A stretch of 64,000 nucleotides of DNA from contig CAVVTP010000004.1 in the NCBI GenBank assembly GCA_963751165.1, positions 163,081-227,080 of the forward strand, read 5' to 3'. The DNA is from Roseiarcus sp963751165 (GTDB taxonomy: Bacteria; Pseudomonadota; Alphaproteobacteria; Rhizobiales; Beijerinckiaceae). Shown piece by piece: positions 26,172 through 34,749 of the stretch. Each line of letters begins with the position of its first letter. Position 1 is the stretch's first letter. Under the pieces are notes generated by a model. That model was not told the DNA's origin. It ran no database searches and worked only from the letters and a program-made list of their open reading frames with translations. The translations under genes and the position numbers were made by a program.

Positions 26172-27507
26172 AACAATTGGCGCAATCGCCGCGGCTCTTG
26201 CCAAGGCGCAGGCGGAGCTCACCAATCCGGAGAAGGCGCTGATCGCCACCATTCGCGCGGCAAATCCGCGCGATCAGGATCAGACCTTCCGATACGCCGC
26301 CCTCTCCAGCGGGCTCGACATCGTCCGCAAGGCGCTTGGCGGGCACGAGATCGCGACCGTCCAGACGACGGCGATCGACAACGAGGCGGGACTTATCCGC
26401 CTCACTACGACGCTCGCCCATTCGTCGGGCGAGTGGCTGTCGTCCGAATGGCCGGTCTGCCCGATCAGCGAGACGGCCGCGCCTCGTCGCATGGGGGCGG
26501 CACTCACCTACGCGCGACGCTATGCGCTTTTCACCCTCGTCGGCATCGCGGGCGAGGACGATCTCGACGCGCCGGACCTCAATGCGAAGGTCGAAGCCGC
26601 TGCCAAAATCGCTCCCGGCGTCAGGGCCAAGGTCGATGTCGCCACAGAAACCCAACCGGCAGAGGCGCCGGACGAAGGGCCGCCTGCAACATCCGCAATG
26701 TCGGCGACGTCGGCAGTATCGGCAGCGTCGGCGACAATAGCCTTCGCCCGTAAGGAGAAAGCCGTTCGTCCGGCGCAGCCCACGCTCGGCCCAGAGCAGT
26801 CTGCTGCGGGGAGAGAACAGTTGCTCGCCGACATTGGCCAGCTCCAATCGCAGGACGAGGCCGCCGATTGGGTCTACAAGAACCTGCCCCTCAAGAACAC
26901 GCTCTCCGCACGCCGACGCAGACCTCGTCGAGGTCGGCTTCCGCGAGAGGCTCGCGACAATCGAGTTCAGACGTCCACCACCGGAGACGAGCAATCGCAG
27001 TTGCCGCCGATGCAAGGATTCGCTCCTTCGGAAGAGCCTTTCCTTGCGCCGACGGCAGACCCAACCGCGGCTCCAATGACCCCTCCGCGAGCCGCAACCG
27101 TACGTCGCCGTCGCGTTGCGGCGAAGACCATTCGCCTGCGCGACAAGGAGCATTGCAAGTTCGTCGCCACCCAACCCTGCGTCGTCTGCGGCCGAACGCC
27201 CTCGGAAGCCCATCACATTCGTTTCGCCCAACCGCGCGCGCTTGGCCGAAAGGTCAGCGACGAATACACGGTCCCCGTCTGCCGGCTTCACCACCGCGAT
27301 CTGCACGGCTACGGGGATGAGGCCTCATGGTGGGCCGGCGTCAGCATTGACCCTTTGCCCATCGCCCTCGAGCTATGGTCGCGGTCGAGATTTTCGTGCT
27401 CAGCGGAAGCCGCTGTAATCAAGCTGTTGTCCGATGTCATACCGGCTCAACCGGCATGGCCCGAGCGTCCCTCAATGGATGACGACGTCACGAAACGGAT
27501 CGAGTAA
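26155..27507 (+). CDS. ERF-family single-strand annealing protein fused to HNH/zinc-finger domain
   Basis: A 450-residue protein. Residues 1-150 are an ERF recombination domain (LAKAQAELTNPEKALIATI; FRYAALSSGLDIVRKALG; RRMGAALTYARRYALFTLVG; GEDDLDAPDL). A low-complexity Ala/Pro/Ser linker follows. Residues about 330-390 hold an HNH-like zinc-binding domain: CVVCGR, EAHHIRFAQPRA and VCRLHHRDLHGYG. The GTG at 26155 has AGGAGG six bases upstream. Near 26910 an extra C seems to shift the frame, since the other frame reads DADLVEVGFRERLATIE, matching copy B; the original frame returns by about 27000. It pairs with YqaJ as a two-gene recombination system. Confidence 0.8.
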   Translation: MQRSSETIGAIAAALAKAQAELTNPEKALIATIRAANPRDQDQTFRYAALSSGLDIVRKALGGHEIATVQTTAIDNEAGLIRLTTTLAHSSGEWLSSEWPVCPISETAAPRRMGAALTYARRYALFTLVGIAGEDDLDAPDLNAKVEAAAKIAPGVRAKVDVATETQPAEAPDEGPPATSAMSATSAVSAASATIAFARKEKAVRPAQPTLGPEQSAAGREQLLADIGQLQSQDEAADWVYKNLPLKNTLSARRRRPRRGRLPREARDNRVQTSTTGDEQSQLPPMQGFAPSEEPFLAPTADPTAAPMTPPRAATVRRRRVAAKTIRLRDKEHCKFVATQPCVVCGRTPSEAHHIRFAQPRALGRKVSDEYTVPVCRLHHRDLHGYGDEASWWAGVSIDPLPIALELWSRSRFSCSAEAAVIKLLSDVIPAQPAWPERPSMDDDVTKRIE

Positions 27508-27567
27508 GCGCAGACGAAATATCGAGGATGAGTTCTCGCCCAATGATTCCAGGGTTGAACATTCGTC

Positions 27568-27575
27568 AAAGACGA
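27568..27575. repeat. 8-bp target-site duplication, left copy
   Basis: AAAGACGA occurs immediately left of the IS66-type element and again at 29050-29057 immediately right. IS66-family elements generate 8-bp duplications. The uninterrupted paralogous sequence in copy B (around 32480) contains a single AAAGACGA, confirming this as the insertion site. Confidence 0.9.
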
Positions 27576-29049
27576 GTAATTGCTCACCCTGTTTTGGGGA
27601 CGGCGAGGCCGACGGGGGCGGCGAGTACGTTTCGGATGGCTGTGAGGGCGCCGATCGACTGCCTGCGGGCGGTTTCGATCACCGATCGGATGTCGGCGTA
27701 TTGTCTTGCGCCCCATTGGGAGCGGAAGCCATTGGTGATTTTCCGATAGGTGGCGCAGGGACGCAGCGAACGCTCGGATTTGTTGTTGGTCGGGGGGACG
27801 GCGCGGTTGGACATGAAGACGAGGAGGTTGGGGCGGAGCTTTTCGATCGTGCTTTTCCATTTGACTCCGGCGGGATGAGCGGGGGTCAGGGCCACGATGC
27901 GATCGAGATCGGCTTCGAGGCGCCTTTTGTGGATTTTGAGCGTGGCGTCGTTCCATGTGTCGCGCCGCGCCGCCTCGTCGCAAGCCACGCCGATGAAGTG
28001 GCGTAGGGCGGGGCGAAGACGCCGTCGCCCTCGTCGATGACGTATTGCGTATCGCGCAGGAGATGGGCGAGGCAGGCTTGCCGATCTTTCGTGGCCCAGC
28101 CGGCCTGGGCGCCATAGCGATCGGCGACCCACACCTGCGGCCGCACGTCGCCGAGGAATTCCTCGACCGCCTCCTTGGAGCGGCGGGGATGGGTCAGGAA
28201 GCACGCATTCTGACCGTGATGGAAAACCCACAGCCACCAGCTTCGCTTGCCGACCCGCAAGCCGGTTTCGTCGGAACAGATCACCGTTCCCGACAACAGC
28301 CGGGCGCGGATGGCGGCGCTGGTCGCCGCAAAGCTTTCGCGCGCCTTGGAGAGAATGTTGACCAGCGCCCCTTCGCTGATGTCGAGGCCGAACACGTCCT
28401 TCATCAGGCGCGACAGCCGCTCGAAGCCGACGCCCTGGGTGAAGCGCAGATAGATGACGAACGCCCTGAGATTGGGGCCGAATGGCGAGCCAGGCTCCAA
28501 CCCCGCCGCGGCCTCGGCCTTGAAGCGCCGCGCGCAGCAGGGGCAAACGCCTCCATGCAGCCTCACCCGCGTGATCTCCGGCCCAATCGGCGGAATCTCG
28601 ATGCGGTCATAGACCTCGCTAGCCTCCTGCGGGCTCTGCGACACGTCGGCCCCGCAGCGGTCGCACACGCTCGCCAGGATGTCGCGCTCATGCGTCGGAT
28701 TGGGATGCACGGGCCGATGCGCGCCCGGATGCGGCTTCTTCTTGCGGCGGCTCTTCACTACTTCGTCGTCTTCTTGTGGCCTTGGCTCGGCGGGACGCTC
28801 GAATTGTTCGGCGTCTTCGGCGGACGATCCGGTTTAGCCTCCAATTGAGCGATCTTCGCCTCAAGCGCCACCACCTTCGCGCTCAACCGCTCGATCGCCT
28901 CCGCCTGCGCCAAGGCGACGCCAACCACCCCTTCCCGATCCAGCGAATGTAAAGGCGTCACGATTTACTACCTAACCGTAGAATCTAGAAAGATCTCATT
29001 CCCCAGTCAAATTCGCCAAACGCTATCCAGAGAGGGGGTGAGCAATTAC
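27576..29049. mobile_element. IS66-family element (tnpC-only, ISBst12-like), 1474 bp
   Basis: The ends are perfect 14-bp inverted repeats, GTAATTGCTCACCC at 27576-27589 and GGGTGAGCAATTAC at 29036-29049, beginning with the GTAA typical of IS66 ends. An 8-bp direct repeat AAAGACGA flanks both sides. Only a TnpC-like transposase is encoded (minus strand); tnpA and tnpB are absent and the length is short, as in the ISBst12 subgroup. It inserted between the ERF-HNH gene and the Phd/VapC pair. Confidence 0.9.
27584..28961 (-). pseudogene. IS66-family TnpC transposase with two frame breaks
   Basis: The product starts at a GTG at 28961 with a coiled-coil/zipper segment (AEAIERLSAKVVALEAKIAQ), NNSSVPPSQGHK, then loses frame near 28758. 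It resumes with CDRCGADVS, a zinc-finger block with CPCCARRF, LRFTQGVGFERLSRLMKDVF, ISEGALVNIL and the DDE region CSDETGLRVGKRSWWLW. A missing base near 28012 shifts it again before LRHFIGVACDE and PPTNNKSERSLRPCATYRK. The ends of the element are intact, so it might still move if a relative supplied transposase. Confidence 0.82.
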
Positions 29050-29197
29050 AAAGACGATCGCTGTTATGCTGCTCACAAGTCGGGCACGAGGGGATCGTTT
29101 TCCAGCGACATGGCAAGCAAAATCGTGGGCGAGGTCCCCCTTGACAGTTTTCGTCGCCGATGCGTTAATCGACTAGTCTAATTTGGCCTATTGTGCC

Positions 29198-29443
29198 ATG
29201 CGCGAAATTCAAGCCTCGGAGGCAAAGACTCGTCTTCCCCAACTCCTCAATGACGTCGAGCGTGGAGAAACCATTGTCATCACCCGCCATGGTCGCGCGA
29301 TAGCCCGGATCGTGCCGGAAGGGCATCTGCGGCAAGCCGAAGTCGACAAAGCGATCGCAAGCATCAAGGCATTGCGGCAGCGCACCGGAAAGATCACCCT
29401 CGACGAGCTTGTCTCAGCTAAACACGAGGGACACAAGTATTGA
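29198..29443 (+). CDS. Phd/YefM-type antitoxin (copy A)
   Basis: An 81-residue antitoxin. The N-terminal SEAKTRLPQLLNDVERGETI and ITRHGRAIARIVP are the classical Phd/YefM DNA-binding domain, and the C-terminal part (IKALRQRTGKITLDELVSAK) is the toxin-neutralising tail. The stop overlaps the VapC start as TGATG, the arrangement expected in toxin-antitoxin pairs. I chose the ATG at 29198 over the frame start at 29183, because copy B shares homology from here. It probably represses its own promoter with the toxin. Confidence 0.9.
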   Translation: MREIQASEAKTRLPQLLNDVERGETIVITRHGRAIARIVPEGHLRQAEVDKAIASIKALRQRTGKITLDELVSAKHEGHKY

Positions 29444-29853
29444 TGCCCTTCGTGCTCGACGCCTCAGTCGCTGTATGCTGGGCCTTCGATGACGAAGACC
29501 ATCCTACCGCTGATTTGGCGCTTGAGCGCGTCCGGACCGACGAAGCGCGCGTTCCGAGTTTGTGGTGGTTTGAAGTGCGCAACACACTTATAGTGAGCGA
29601 GCGCCGAGGACGCCTGACGGAGAGAGACACTGCGACGTTTCTGCACGGGCTTGCGCGACTGCGAATCACAGTTGATCGGTCGCCGGAGCAGGTCGACGTT
29701 CTCGCGCTCGCACGCCAACGCGGCCTTACAGTCTATGACGCCGCATATCTTGAGCTAGCACGGCGCGAGAGCGAGCCGCTTGCAACGCTTGATGTCGCTC
29801 TTGCAATTGCGGCACGAGCTGAACGGGTGCCCTTGCTAGGCGAACCGGGGTAA
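29443..29853 (+). CDS. PIN-domain toxin, VapC type (copy A)
   Basis: A 136-residue PIN-domain ribonuclease. The four acidic active-site residues are in place: Asp6 in FVLDAS, Glu44 in WWFEVRN, Asp99 in YDAAYLELA and Asp117 in LATLDVALA. VapC toxins cleave tRNA or rRNA and are held inactive by the antitoxin encoded immediately upstream. The ATG at 29443 overlaps the antitoxin stop. It appears complete and should be functional. A truncated copy lies at 32,863-33,107. Confidence 0.92.
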   Translation: MPFVLDASVAVCWAFDDEDHPTADLALERVRTDEARVPSLWWFEVRNTLIVSERRGRLTERDTATFLHGLARLRITVDRSPEQVDVLALARQRGLTVYDAAYLELARRESEPLATLDVALAIAARAERVPLLGEPG

Positions 29854-29959
29854 AGCTGCTGGTTGATTGCGGGAAATGATGGTCCCGACGCACCGATCTC
29901 GTCGCAAAGGCGCGAAGGCGAGCCAACTCGGCGCGCGCCGCATCGAGAGGCAGCGTCCT

Positions 29960-30130
29960 GTACGGCAAGACGCTGAGTGAGGCCCACCAAATTCGCTTCG
30001 CCCGGCCGCGCGCGTTGAGATCAAGGTCAGCGACGAATTTATCGGTCCCGGTCTGCCGGCTCCCTCACCGTGACTGCATCGGTATGCGGATGAAGCCTCA
30101 TGAGCATCGACCCGCTGCCAATCGCCCTAG
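29960..30130 (+). pseudogene. Third fragment of the HNH domain (copy C)
   Basis: Across frames the plus strand reads SEAHQIRFARPRALR, then SVPVCRLPHRDC and PLPIALG-like sequence. This matches EAHHIRFAQPRALGRKVSDE, VPVCRLHHRDLHG and DPLPIALELW of the HNH end of the ERF fusion at about 27,200-27,390. Only about 170 bases remain, with several substitutions and indels. It shows that the cassette was copied at least twice. Confidence 0.65.
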
Positions 30131-30139
30131 GGTGTGGCG

Positions 30140-30609
30140 ACGTTCGCGCTAGTCGCCTTCGCCGCGAGCATGGCTTTTCGCGCCGATGTTTCTAGCATCT
30201 TGGCCCTGTCGACGACCTTATCCTTATGGCCTCAATCGGCGAGACGGAACAGCGAACCCAGCATTTTGTCGAATATGACCAACGGGAGTTGGTAATAATG
30301 GCCTCCATCTCGCGTACGAACACGACCAATGTTGCCAGACGGCGCAGCCTGTCTGTCGAAGCGCGCGAGATGCTGCGCGCCCAGGATCGCAGATTCGCGG
30401 GCGATTGCTGCATAGCGGGCGCGGTGAATGCACTTTTCGCGGTCCGGCCCGACGCCGAGCCTGCGGATGGCCTGCAGCCGCTCGACGACGCGGACCAGAT
30501 TCCGTTGGCGCAGCGCTTCCGGCCATTCCCGCAACCAGGCGAGCGGCGTACGGTCTTCAACGTCGGCAACGGCAAGCAGCGCTTCCAGCCCTGCGATCGT
30601 TTCCGGTAA
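30140..30609 (-). pseudogene. Tn3-family transposase fragment
   Basis: The minus strand reads LAVADVEDRTPLAWLREWPE, NLVRVVERLQAIRRLGVGPD, HRARYAAIARESAILGAQHL, then after frame changes RRLATLVVFVREMEA, FDKMLGSLFR and HKDKVVDRAKMLETSARKAM. These blocks come in the order of the internal part of Tn3-family TnpA. No resolvase, ends or catalytic region remain. Confidence 0.75.
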
Positions 30610-30612
30610 AAG

Positions 30613-30735
30613 GCCCCGACGGCGGCGTTCCTGTCACAGTTCGGGGTCGAGAGCCTGCGCGATTTGCCAGACCTGGAGCGGCTTCAGGACGCGGGGCTGC
30701 TCGGCGCGACCGATTTCAGACCAAGATGCGCTGAG
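30613..30735 (+). pseudogene. Possible ScpB C-terminal fragment
   Basis: The plus strand reads PTAAFLSQFGVESLRDLPDL then ERLQDAGLLGATDF. This closely resembles the C-terminal winged-helix end of the segregation and condensation protein ScpB (TxxFLxxFGLxSLxDLPxLExLxEAGLL). Only about 35 residues are present, directly adjoining the Tn3 fragment. It is a transplanted scrap, and the match rests on my memory of the family consensus. Confidence 0.45.
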
Positions 30736-30954
30736 ACAATTTGGCCAAATCACGACGGCGCAACGATCCTGTTCGCGCGCTTGATCCTTTCGCGGAGACA
30801 GATGGGCGGGGCGCGGGAAGGCGCGGCGTGACTTGTCCGATTAAGCCAAATCGACGCTGAGTAGCCAATGAAGCCAAGGTCTCAGCGCGCCGCATTCCTG
30901 GAAATTGTCATTCAGTTGCATTACATTGCTCGTGAGAAGAGGAGATCGCCCGTC

Positions 30955-31260
30955 ATGGTTGCGAAAGCCTTGGTGCAGACCCGGATCGACGCCGCAGTGA
31001 AAGAGCAGGCGACGGTCGTCCTGGAAAACATGGGCCTTACCGTCTCCGACGCGGTCCGCATTCTGTTGACGCGCACGGCGAAAGAAGGGGCCTTACCGAT
31101 CGAGCTCTTGAGCAACAGCGAGGCCCATGACGCTTGGTTTCGGGCGAAGGTCCGGGAGGCCCTTGAGGACGCGCGCCCAGACGTCGACAACGCTGCAGTC
31201 GAAGCGCATTTTGCCGAGCGGCGCGCCGCTGCGCTTCGCAAAGCGCAGGGTAAGTCGTGA
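30955..31260 (+). CDS. RelB/DinJ-family antitoxin
   Basis: A 101-residue antitoxin. The N-terminal ribbon-helix-helix is visible in KALVQTRIDAAVKEQATVVL and ENMGLTVSDAVRILLTRTAK, which is the RelB/DinJ signature. The C-terminal half (WFRAKVREALEDARPDVDN) is the toxin-binding tail. I chose the ATG at 30955 with GAGGAG upstream. It overlaps the following toxin ORF by four bases. The antitoxin is intact although the toxin is frameshifted, a common end state for a decaying pair. Confidence 0.88.
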   Translation: MVAKALVQTRIDAAVKEQATVVLENMGLTVSDAVRILLTRTAKEGALPIELLSNSEAHDAWFRAKVREALEDARPDVDNAAVEAHFAERRAAALRKAQGKS

Positions 31261-31549
31261 GGCTGGTTTGGACGCAGCATGCGCTGGCCGACCGCGACGC
31301 CATCTTCAAACACATTGAAGCCGATAACCCAAGGGCGGCGGTTAATGTCGACGATCAAATTGTCGCGGTCCTGCGGCGGCTCCTCGACTTCCCGAGAGCG
31401 GCCGCCCGGGCCGAATCGCAGGGACGCGGGAGCTTGTGATTCCTCGTACGCCCTACATCGTCGCTTATCTCGTCACCGCCGACAGGATTCGAATTCTGCG
31501 CATCTTGCACGGCGCTCAGGTCTGGCCCGACGATATCGACACCGGTTAG
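31257..31549 (+). pseudogene. RelE/ParE-type toxin, frameshifted
   Basis: The frame starts MRLVWTQHALADRDAIFKHI and EADNPRAAVNVDDQIVAVLR, the start of ParE/RelE toxins, and stops at 31439. In another frame the sequence continues GRPGRIAGTRELVIPRTPYI, VAYLVTADRIRILRILHG and QVWPDD, the conserved C-terminal half, ending at 31549. A frame change near 31392 separates the two parts. An intact version would be about 97 residues, normal for the family. The toxin should be inactive unless the shift is an assembly error. Confidence 0.82.
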
Positions 31550-31584
31550 CGCTGGCGCCGTGGCGCAGCGCTAACCGGCGACAG

Positions 31585-32418
31585 CACCCGGTGCAACGGT
31601 TCTTGGCGGCGACCCTGGACGGGTTCGTCAACGATCCCGACGCGGTGTTCGAAGCTAAGTTCATGCTGCCGTGGTCGTTCTCGGAAGAAGCGGCTGCGGA
31701 AAAGCCACATGGCCCAGCTCCAGCACAACGTGTGGGTCACCAACGCAAAACTGGCGGCATTGTCGATCATCACCGGTGGAGGCAAGTGGGTGGAACTGAC
31801 CGTCCCGGCTGGACGCCGATGCCGATCTCTTGGAGACGGCCTTTCGCGATCGGGTGGCAGTCATCGAAACTCCGAGACAAACGCCCCGTCGAGCGAGGTT
31901 AGCGATCAGACTGCAGGGGCGCAGAACGGTGCGGGACGTCCGCCTCTCCCCCGAGCCCGACCCGCCAGCAGCGCCGGTCATCCTATCAAGGACCGCGCCC
32001 GCATGTCGCCGGCGGCTCGCCCCCAAAACCGTTCGCCTACGCAATAAAGAGCATTGCAAATTCGTCACGACCGAACCTTGCGTCGTTTGCGGTCGGAAGC
32101 CCGAGCGAAGCCCATCATATTCGCTTCGCCCAGCCGCGCGCGCTTGGCCGCAAGGTCAGCGACGAATATACGGTCCCGGTTTGCCGGCTCCATCATCGCG
32201 AACTCCATGGCTACTGCGACGAGGCCTCCTGGTGGCCGGGGTCGGCATCAACCCGTTGCCCATCGCCCTCAAGCTATCCGATGAGTGCGAAAATCTCGAC
32301 ATCTCGACTGCGGCCCTAAGCCGCTGTAATCGAGTTATTGTCCGATGTCATGCCAGCTCAACCGGCGAAGGCCGAGCCGCCCCCATTGGATGACGACGCA
32401 AGGGAAAGAATCGAGTAA
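31585..32418 (+). pseudogene. Decayed copy B of the YqaJ / ERF-HNH cassette
   Basis: The first 220 bases encode HPVQRFLAATLDGFVNDPDA and VFEAKFMLPWSFSEEAAAEK, then after one extra base HMAQLQHNVWVTNA and LSIITGGGKW, nearly identical to the YqaJ gene at 25,341. It then jumps (about 31,805) directly to DADLLETAFRDRVAVIE, which lies deep inside the ERF-HNH protein of copy A, and on to NKEHCKF, CVVCGR and, in another frame, HHIRFAQ and VPVCRLHHRELHG. An internal deletion thus removed the end of YqaJ and the whole ERF domain. Multiple frame breaks make it inactive. Confidence 0.85.
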
Positions 32419-32593
32419 ACGCGGGCGATTTCTCGAGGGGGAGCTGTCGCCCCAATAATTTCGGCGTTGAACATCAGTCAAAGACGAGCACTGTTATGCC
32501 ACTCACGGGTCGGGCGCGATGGCATCAAGAGCTCGCTAAAAAGTACTCCCTTGGAAGTTATTCGTCATCGATGCATCAATCGACTAATCGATT

Positions 32594-32866
32594 TTGATTA
32601 GTCCAATTGGAGCCCCGGTCATTCGCGTAATTCAGGTCTCGGAGGCAAAGACTCGCCTTCCCCAACTCCTCAATGACGCCGAGCGTGGGGAGACCATGGT
32701 CATCACACGCCATGGTCGCGCGATAGCTCGAATCGTGCCGGAAGGCCATCTGCGCCAAGCCGAAGTCCACAGAGCGATCGCGAACATCAAGGCATTGCGG
32801 CGGCGCACCGGAAAGATCACCCTCGACAAGCTTGTCTCGGCTACCCACGAGGGACACAAGTTCTGA
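32594..32866 (+). CDS. Phd/YefM-type antitoxin (copy B)
   Basis: An approximately 90-residue second antitoxin, with SEAKTRLPQLLNDAERGETM, ITRHGRAIARIVPEGHLRQA and IKALRRRTGKITLDKLVSAT, almost identical to copy A. The ATG of copy A is replaced here by GTC, so translation would have to start at a TTG at 32594 in a non-homologous lead. Expression is therefore uncertain. If made, it might cross-neutralise the copy A VapC. It is followed by a broken toxin. Confidence 0.65.
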   Translation: MISPIGAPVIRVIQVSEAKTRLPQLLNDAERGETMVITRHGRAIARIVPEGHLRQAEVHRAIANIKALRRRTGKITLDKLVSATHEGHKF

Positions 32867-33107
32867 TGCCAATCGCGCTCCGTGCTCTATCGCTGTATGC
32901 TTGGCATTCGATGACGAAGACTATGCTACCGCCGGGTCGGCGCTGAGCGAGTCCGCGCCGACAAAGCGCGCGCCAAGCCTCTGTTGGCACGAAGTGCGCA
33001 ACACATTTATTGTGAGCGAGCGAGAGACACTGCGAACATTTCTGCACGGTCCTGCGCGACTGCCGATCAGCGGGGTCCCGACGCCGATCGGCGTGAAAAA
33101 CCTTTGA
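32863..33107 (+). pseudogene. PIN-domain toxin relic (copy B)
   Basis: Compared with copy A, the N-terminus has lost the FVLDASVAVCWA segment; only AFDDEDYATA, a frame-changed CWHEVRNTFIVSERE and FLHGPARLPI are readable. Indels break the frame at several points, and the C-terminal half carrying the last two active-site aspartates is gone, replaced by a short unrelated tail ending at 33107. It is inactive. Confidence 0.8.
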
Positions 33108-33161
33108 AATAATTGACGAGGGGTCATTTTTTGCCCCTAAGCACAGTCTTGCTTTCCGAGT

Positions 33162-34100
33162 TCAGGTGGAATTCCACAGCCTGTCGACGATTGCGATGAG
33201 CTTCTCATTCCACGCGAGTCGCCGGGTCCAGGTCTCAGGTATGCCGGAGTATCCCCAAATGGCGCCCGCGATCTGGCCCGTGACCGCGCCGACACTGTCT
33301 GCGTCGTCGCCGAGGTTGACCGCCTTTAGGACCGCCTCCTCGAAAGTCCGGGATTCGGCCACCGCCCAAAACGCGGCCTCGAGCGTATCGACGACATAGC
33401 CGGAGGAACGGATGTCGTTGCGGGCTTTGCCGCGCCACGATCCTGCGGCGACGGCCCTCACTTTGGGCGATTCGGCCTTTGCATCGATGCCGGCCTGCAG
33501 GGCGTCGTGTCCTCGGCCTTCAATGCCCGCGGTGAGAACACGCGCCAGCGCCTCGGCAGCGTCGAGACACTCTGACGCGGCATGCGTGACCCTGGACTGA
33601 GCACGTGCCAGTTCGGAGGCCTTGGCCGCCTCGCCTTTGGCCGCGACAGCGGCAGGAGCCAGGCGCATGATTCCGCCGTTGCCGGCGGAATGGGGGCTCG
33701 CGCTGCCTTCGGGATGGCCAGTTCTCACGTAGCTCTCCAGGGCGGAGCGCGTGGCGATGCCGATATCGAAGCAGCGTCCGGTCACGCTGTTCTCGCCCGT
33801 TTGCCACCACCGGACGAAACGCTCGGCGAGGTCCTTCGGACTGATCGTCCCCTTGTTTGCGACGAGGCTCTCCGCAAGACACAGCGCCATCGACGTGTCG
33901 TCGGTCCATTCGCCCGGGCGCAAACCAAAAGGCCCTCCGCCGATCATCCCGGTGATCGGCGAATAGCTGTCCCTGGCCTGGAACTCGATTGTTGTGCCGA
34001 GGGCGTCGCCGACGGCGAGGCCGATGAAGGCGCCGATCGCACGATCCCGTCGCAGGTCAAACGCGCCGAGGCCTGGCGCAGCGTCATGTCTGTCGTTCAT
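33162..34100 (-). CDS. ADP-ribosylglycohydrolase family protein (DraG-like)
   Basis: A 312-residue member of the ARH/DraG family, binuclear-metal enzymes that remove ADP-ribose from proteins or nucleic acids. Key blocks are AIGAFIGLAVGDALGTTIEF, GEWTDDTSMALCLAESLV (first metal ligands), GNGGIMRLAPAAV and LGDDADSVGAVTGQIAGAIWG (second metal ligands). The start is the ATG at 34100. No nitrogenase genes are in the window, so a nitrogenase-specific role is not implied. It is the last gene of an operon with the phosphatase and VWA genes, 23 bases after the phosphatase stop. Confidence 0.92.
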   Translation of the reverse strand: MNDRHDAAPGLGAFDLRRDRAIGAFIGLAVGDALGTTIEFQARDSYSPITGMIGGGPFGLRPGEWTDDTSMALCLAESLVANKGTISPKDLAERFVRWWQTGENSVTGRCFDIGIATRSALESYVRTGHPEGSASPHSAGNGGIMRLAPAAVAAKGEAAKASELARAQSRVTHAASECLDAAEALARVLTAGIEGRGHDALQAGIDAKAESPKVRAVAAGSWRGKARNDIRSSGYVVDTLEAAFWAVAESRTFEEAVLKAVNLGDDADSVGAVTGQIAGAIWGYSGIPETWTRRLAWNEKLIAIVDRLWNST

Positions 34101-34123
34101 GGGAATCCCTTCTGGCAAATATT

Positions 34124-34692
34124 TCACGCGAGCCCGTCCGCGGCTCGAGAGGGTCGCCGGCCCCTCCGGACCCATCGTTCTTGTGCGCTGGTCTCGATCG
34201 CTCCCGATCGGACGGCGCGTACGCGCTCGATCGCGATTTCGGGTTCGACGCCGCCGGTCTCGACCAACAATCGCGCCGCGATCATCCCGGCTCGCCCGAG
34301 GCCGCCGCGGCAATGGACAAGAATGTTCTCGCCCGCCTCGAGCCGAGACCGAAGGCTGCGGCTGGCCCCCGGCCATTTCGCCTCGAAGGCTGCGCCCGGC
34401 GTGCTGACGTCGGGGATTGGCATGTGCACCCACTCCATCCCGTGGCGCTCGATTTCGGCCCCGAGCCGTGTGATCGCGAGCCATCGCAACTCTTGCGGTT
34501 CGAGCAGAGTGACGACGGCCTTCGCGCCCCAGGGGCGACTGCGTCGAGATCCTTATCGAGGTCTCTCGCCCAGGAACCGCCGAATGATTTTCCGTCGTTC
34601 TTGCCAGGCGCGAAGGTAACGCCGATCTTTCCCCGGCCGGTGCCGACATCGACTTCGGCGACGCGGGTCGGATCGGTTTCGCTTGTCCTCAT
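34124..34692 (-). pseudogene. CDKN3-like dual-specificity phosphatase, frameshifted
   Basis: The N-terminal part reads MRTSETDPTRVAEVDVGTG, then GKIGVTFAPGKNDGKSFGGS and WARDLDKDLDAVA. After a missing base near 34535 the adjacent frame continues AVVTLLEPQELRWL, IERHGMEWVHMPIPDVSTPG and the catalytic P-loop VHCRGGLGRAG (C-x5-R). This is a cytosolic DSP/PTP of the CDKN3-like family. Repairing one base gives about 190 residues, the normal length. Because its operon partners are intact, an assembly indel is a real possibility. Confidence 0.82.
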
Positions 34693-34749
34693 CATCGTTT
34701 GTATGAAGTCCTCCGAGGCGTTTCTGAGCGCCGGGGCCGTGGCGGTTGC

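Noticed and set aside
33162..34100. Dinitrogenase reductase-activating glycohydrolase (draG) by name
   Set aside because: The fold and metal motifs fit, but there is no draT or nif gene in the window and the operon partners point to another substrate.
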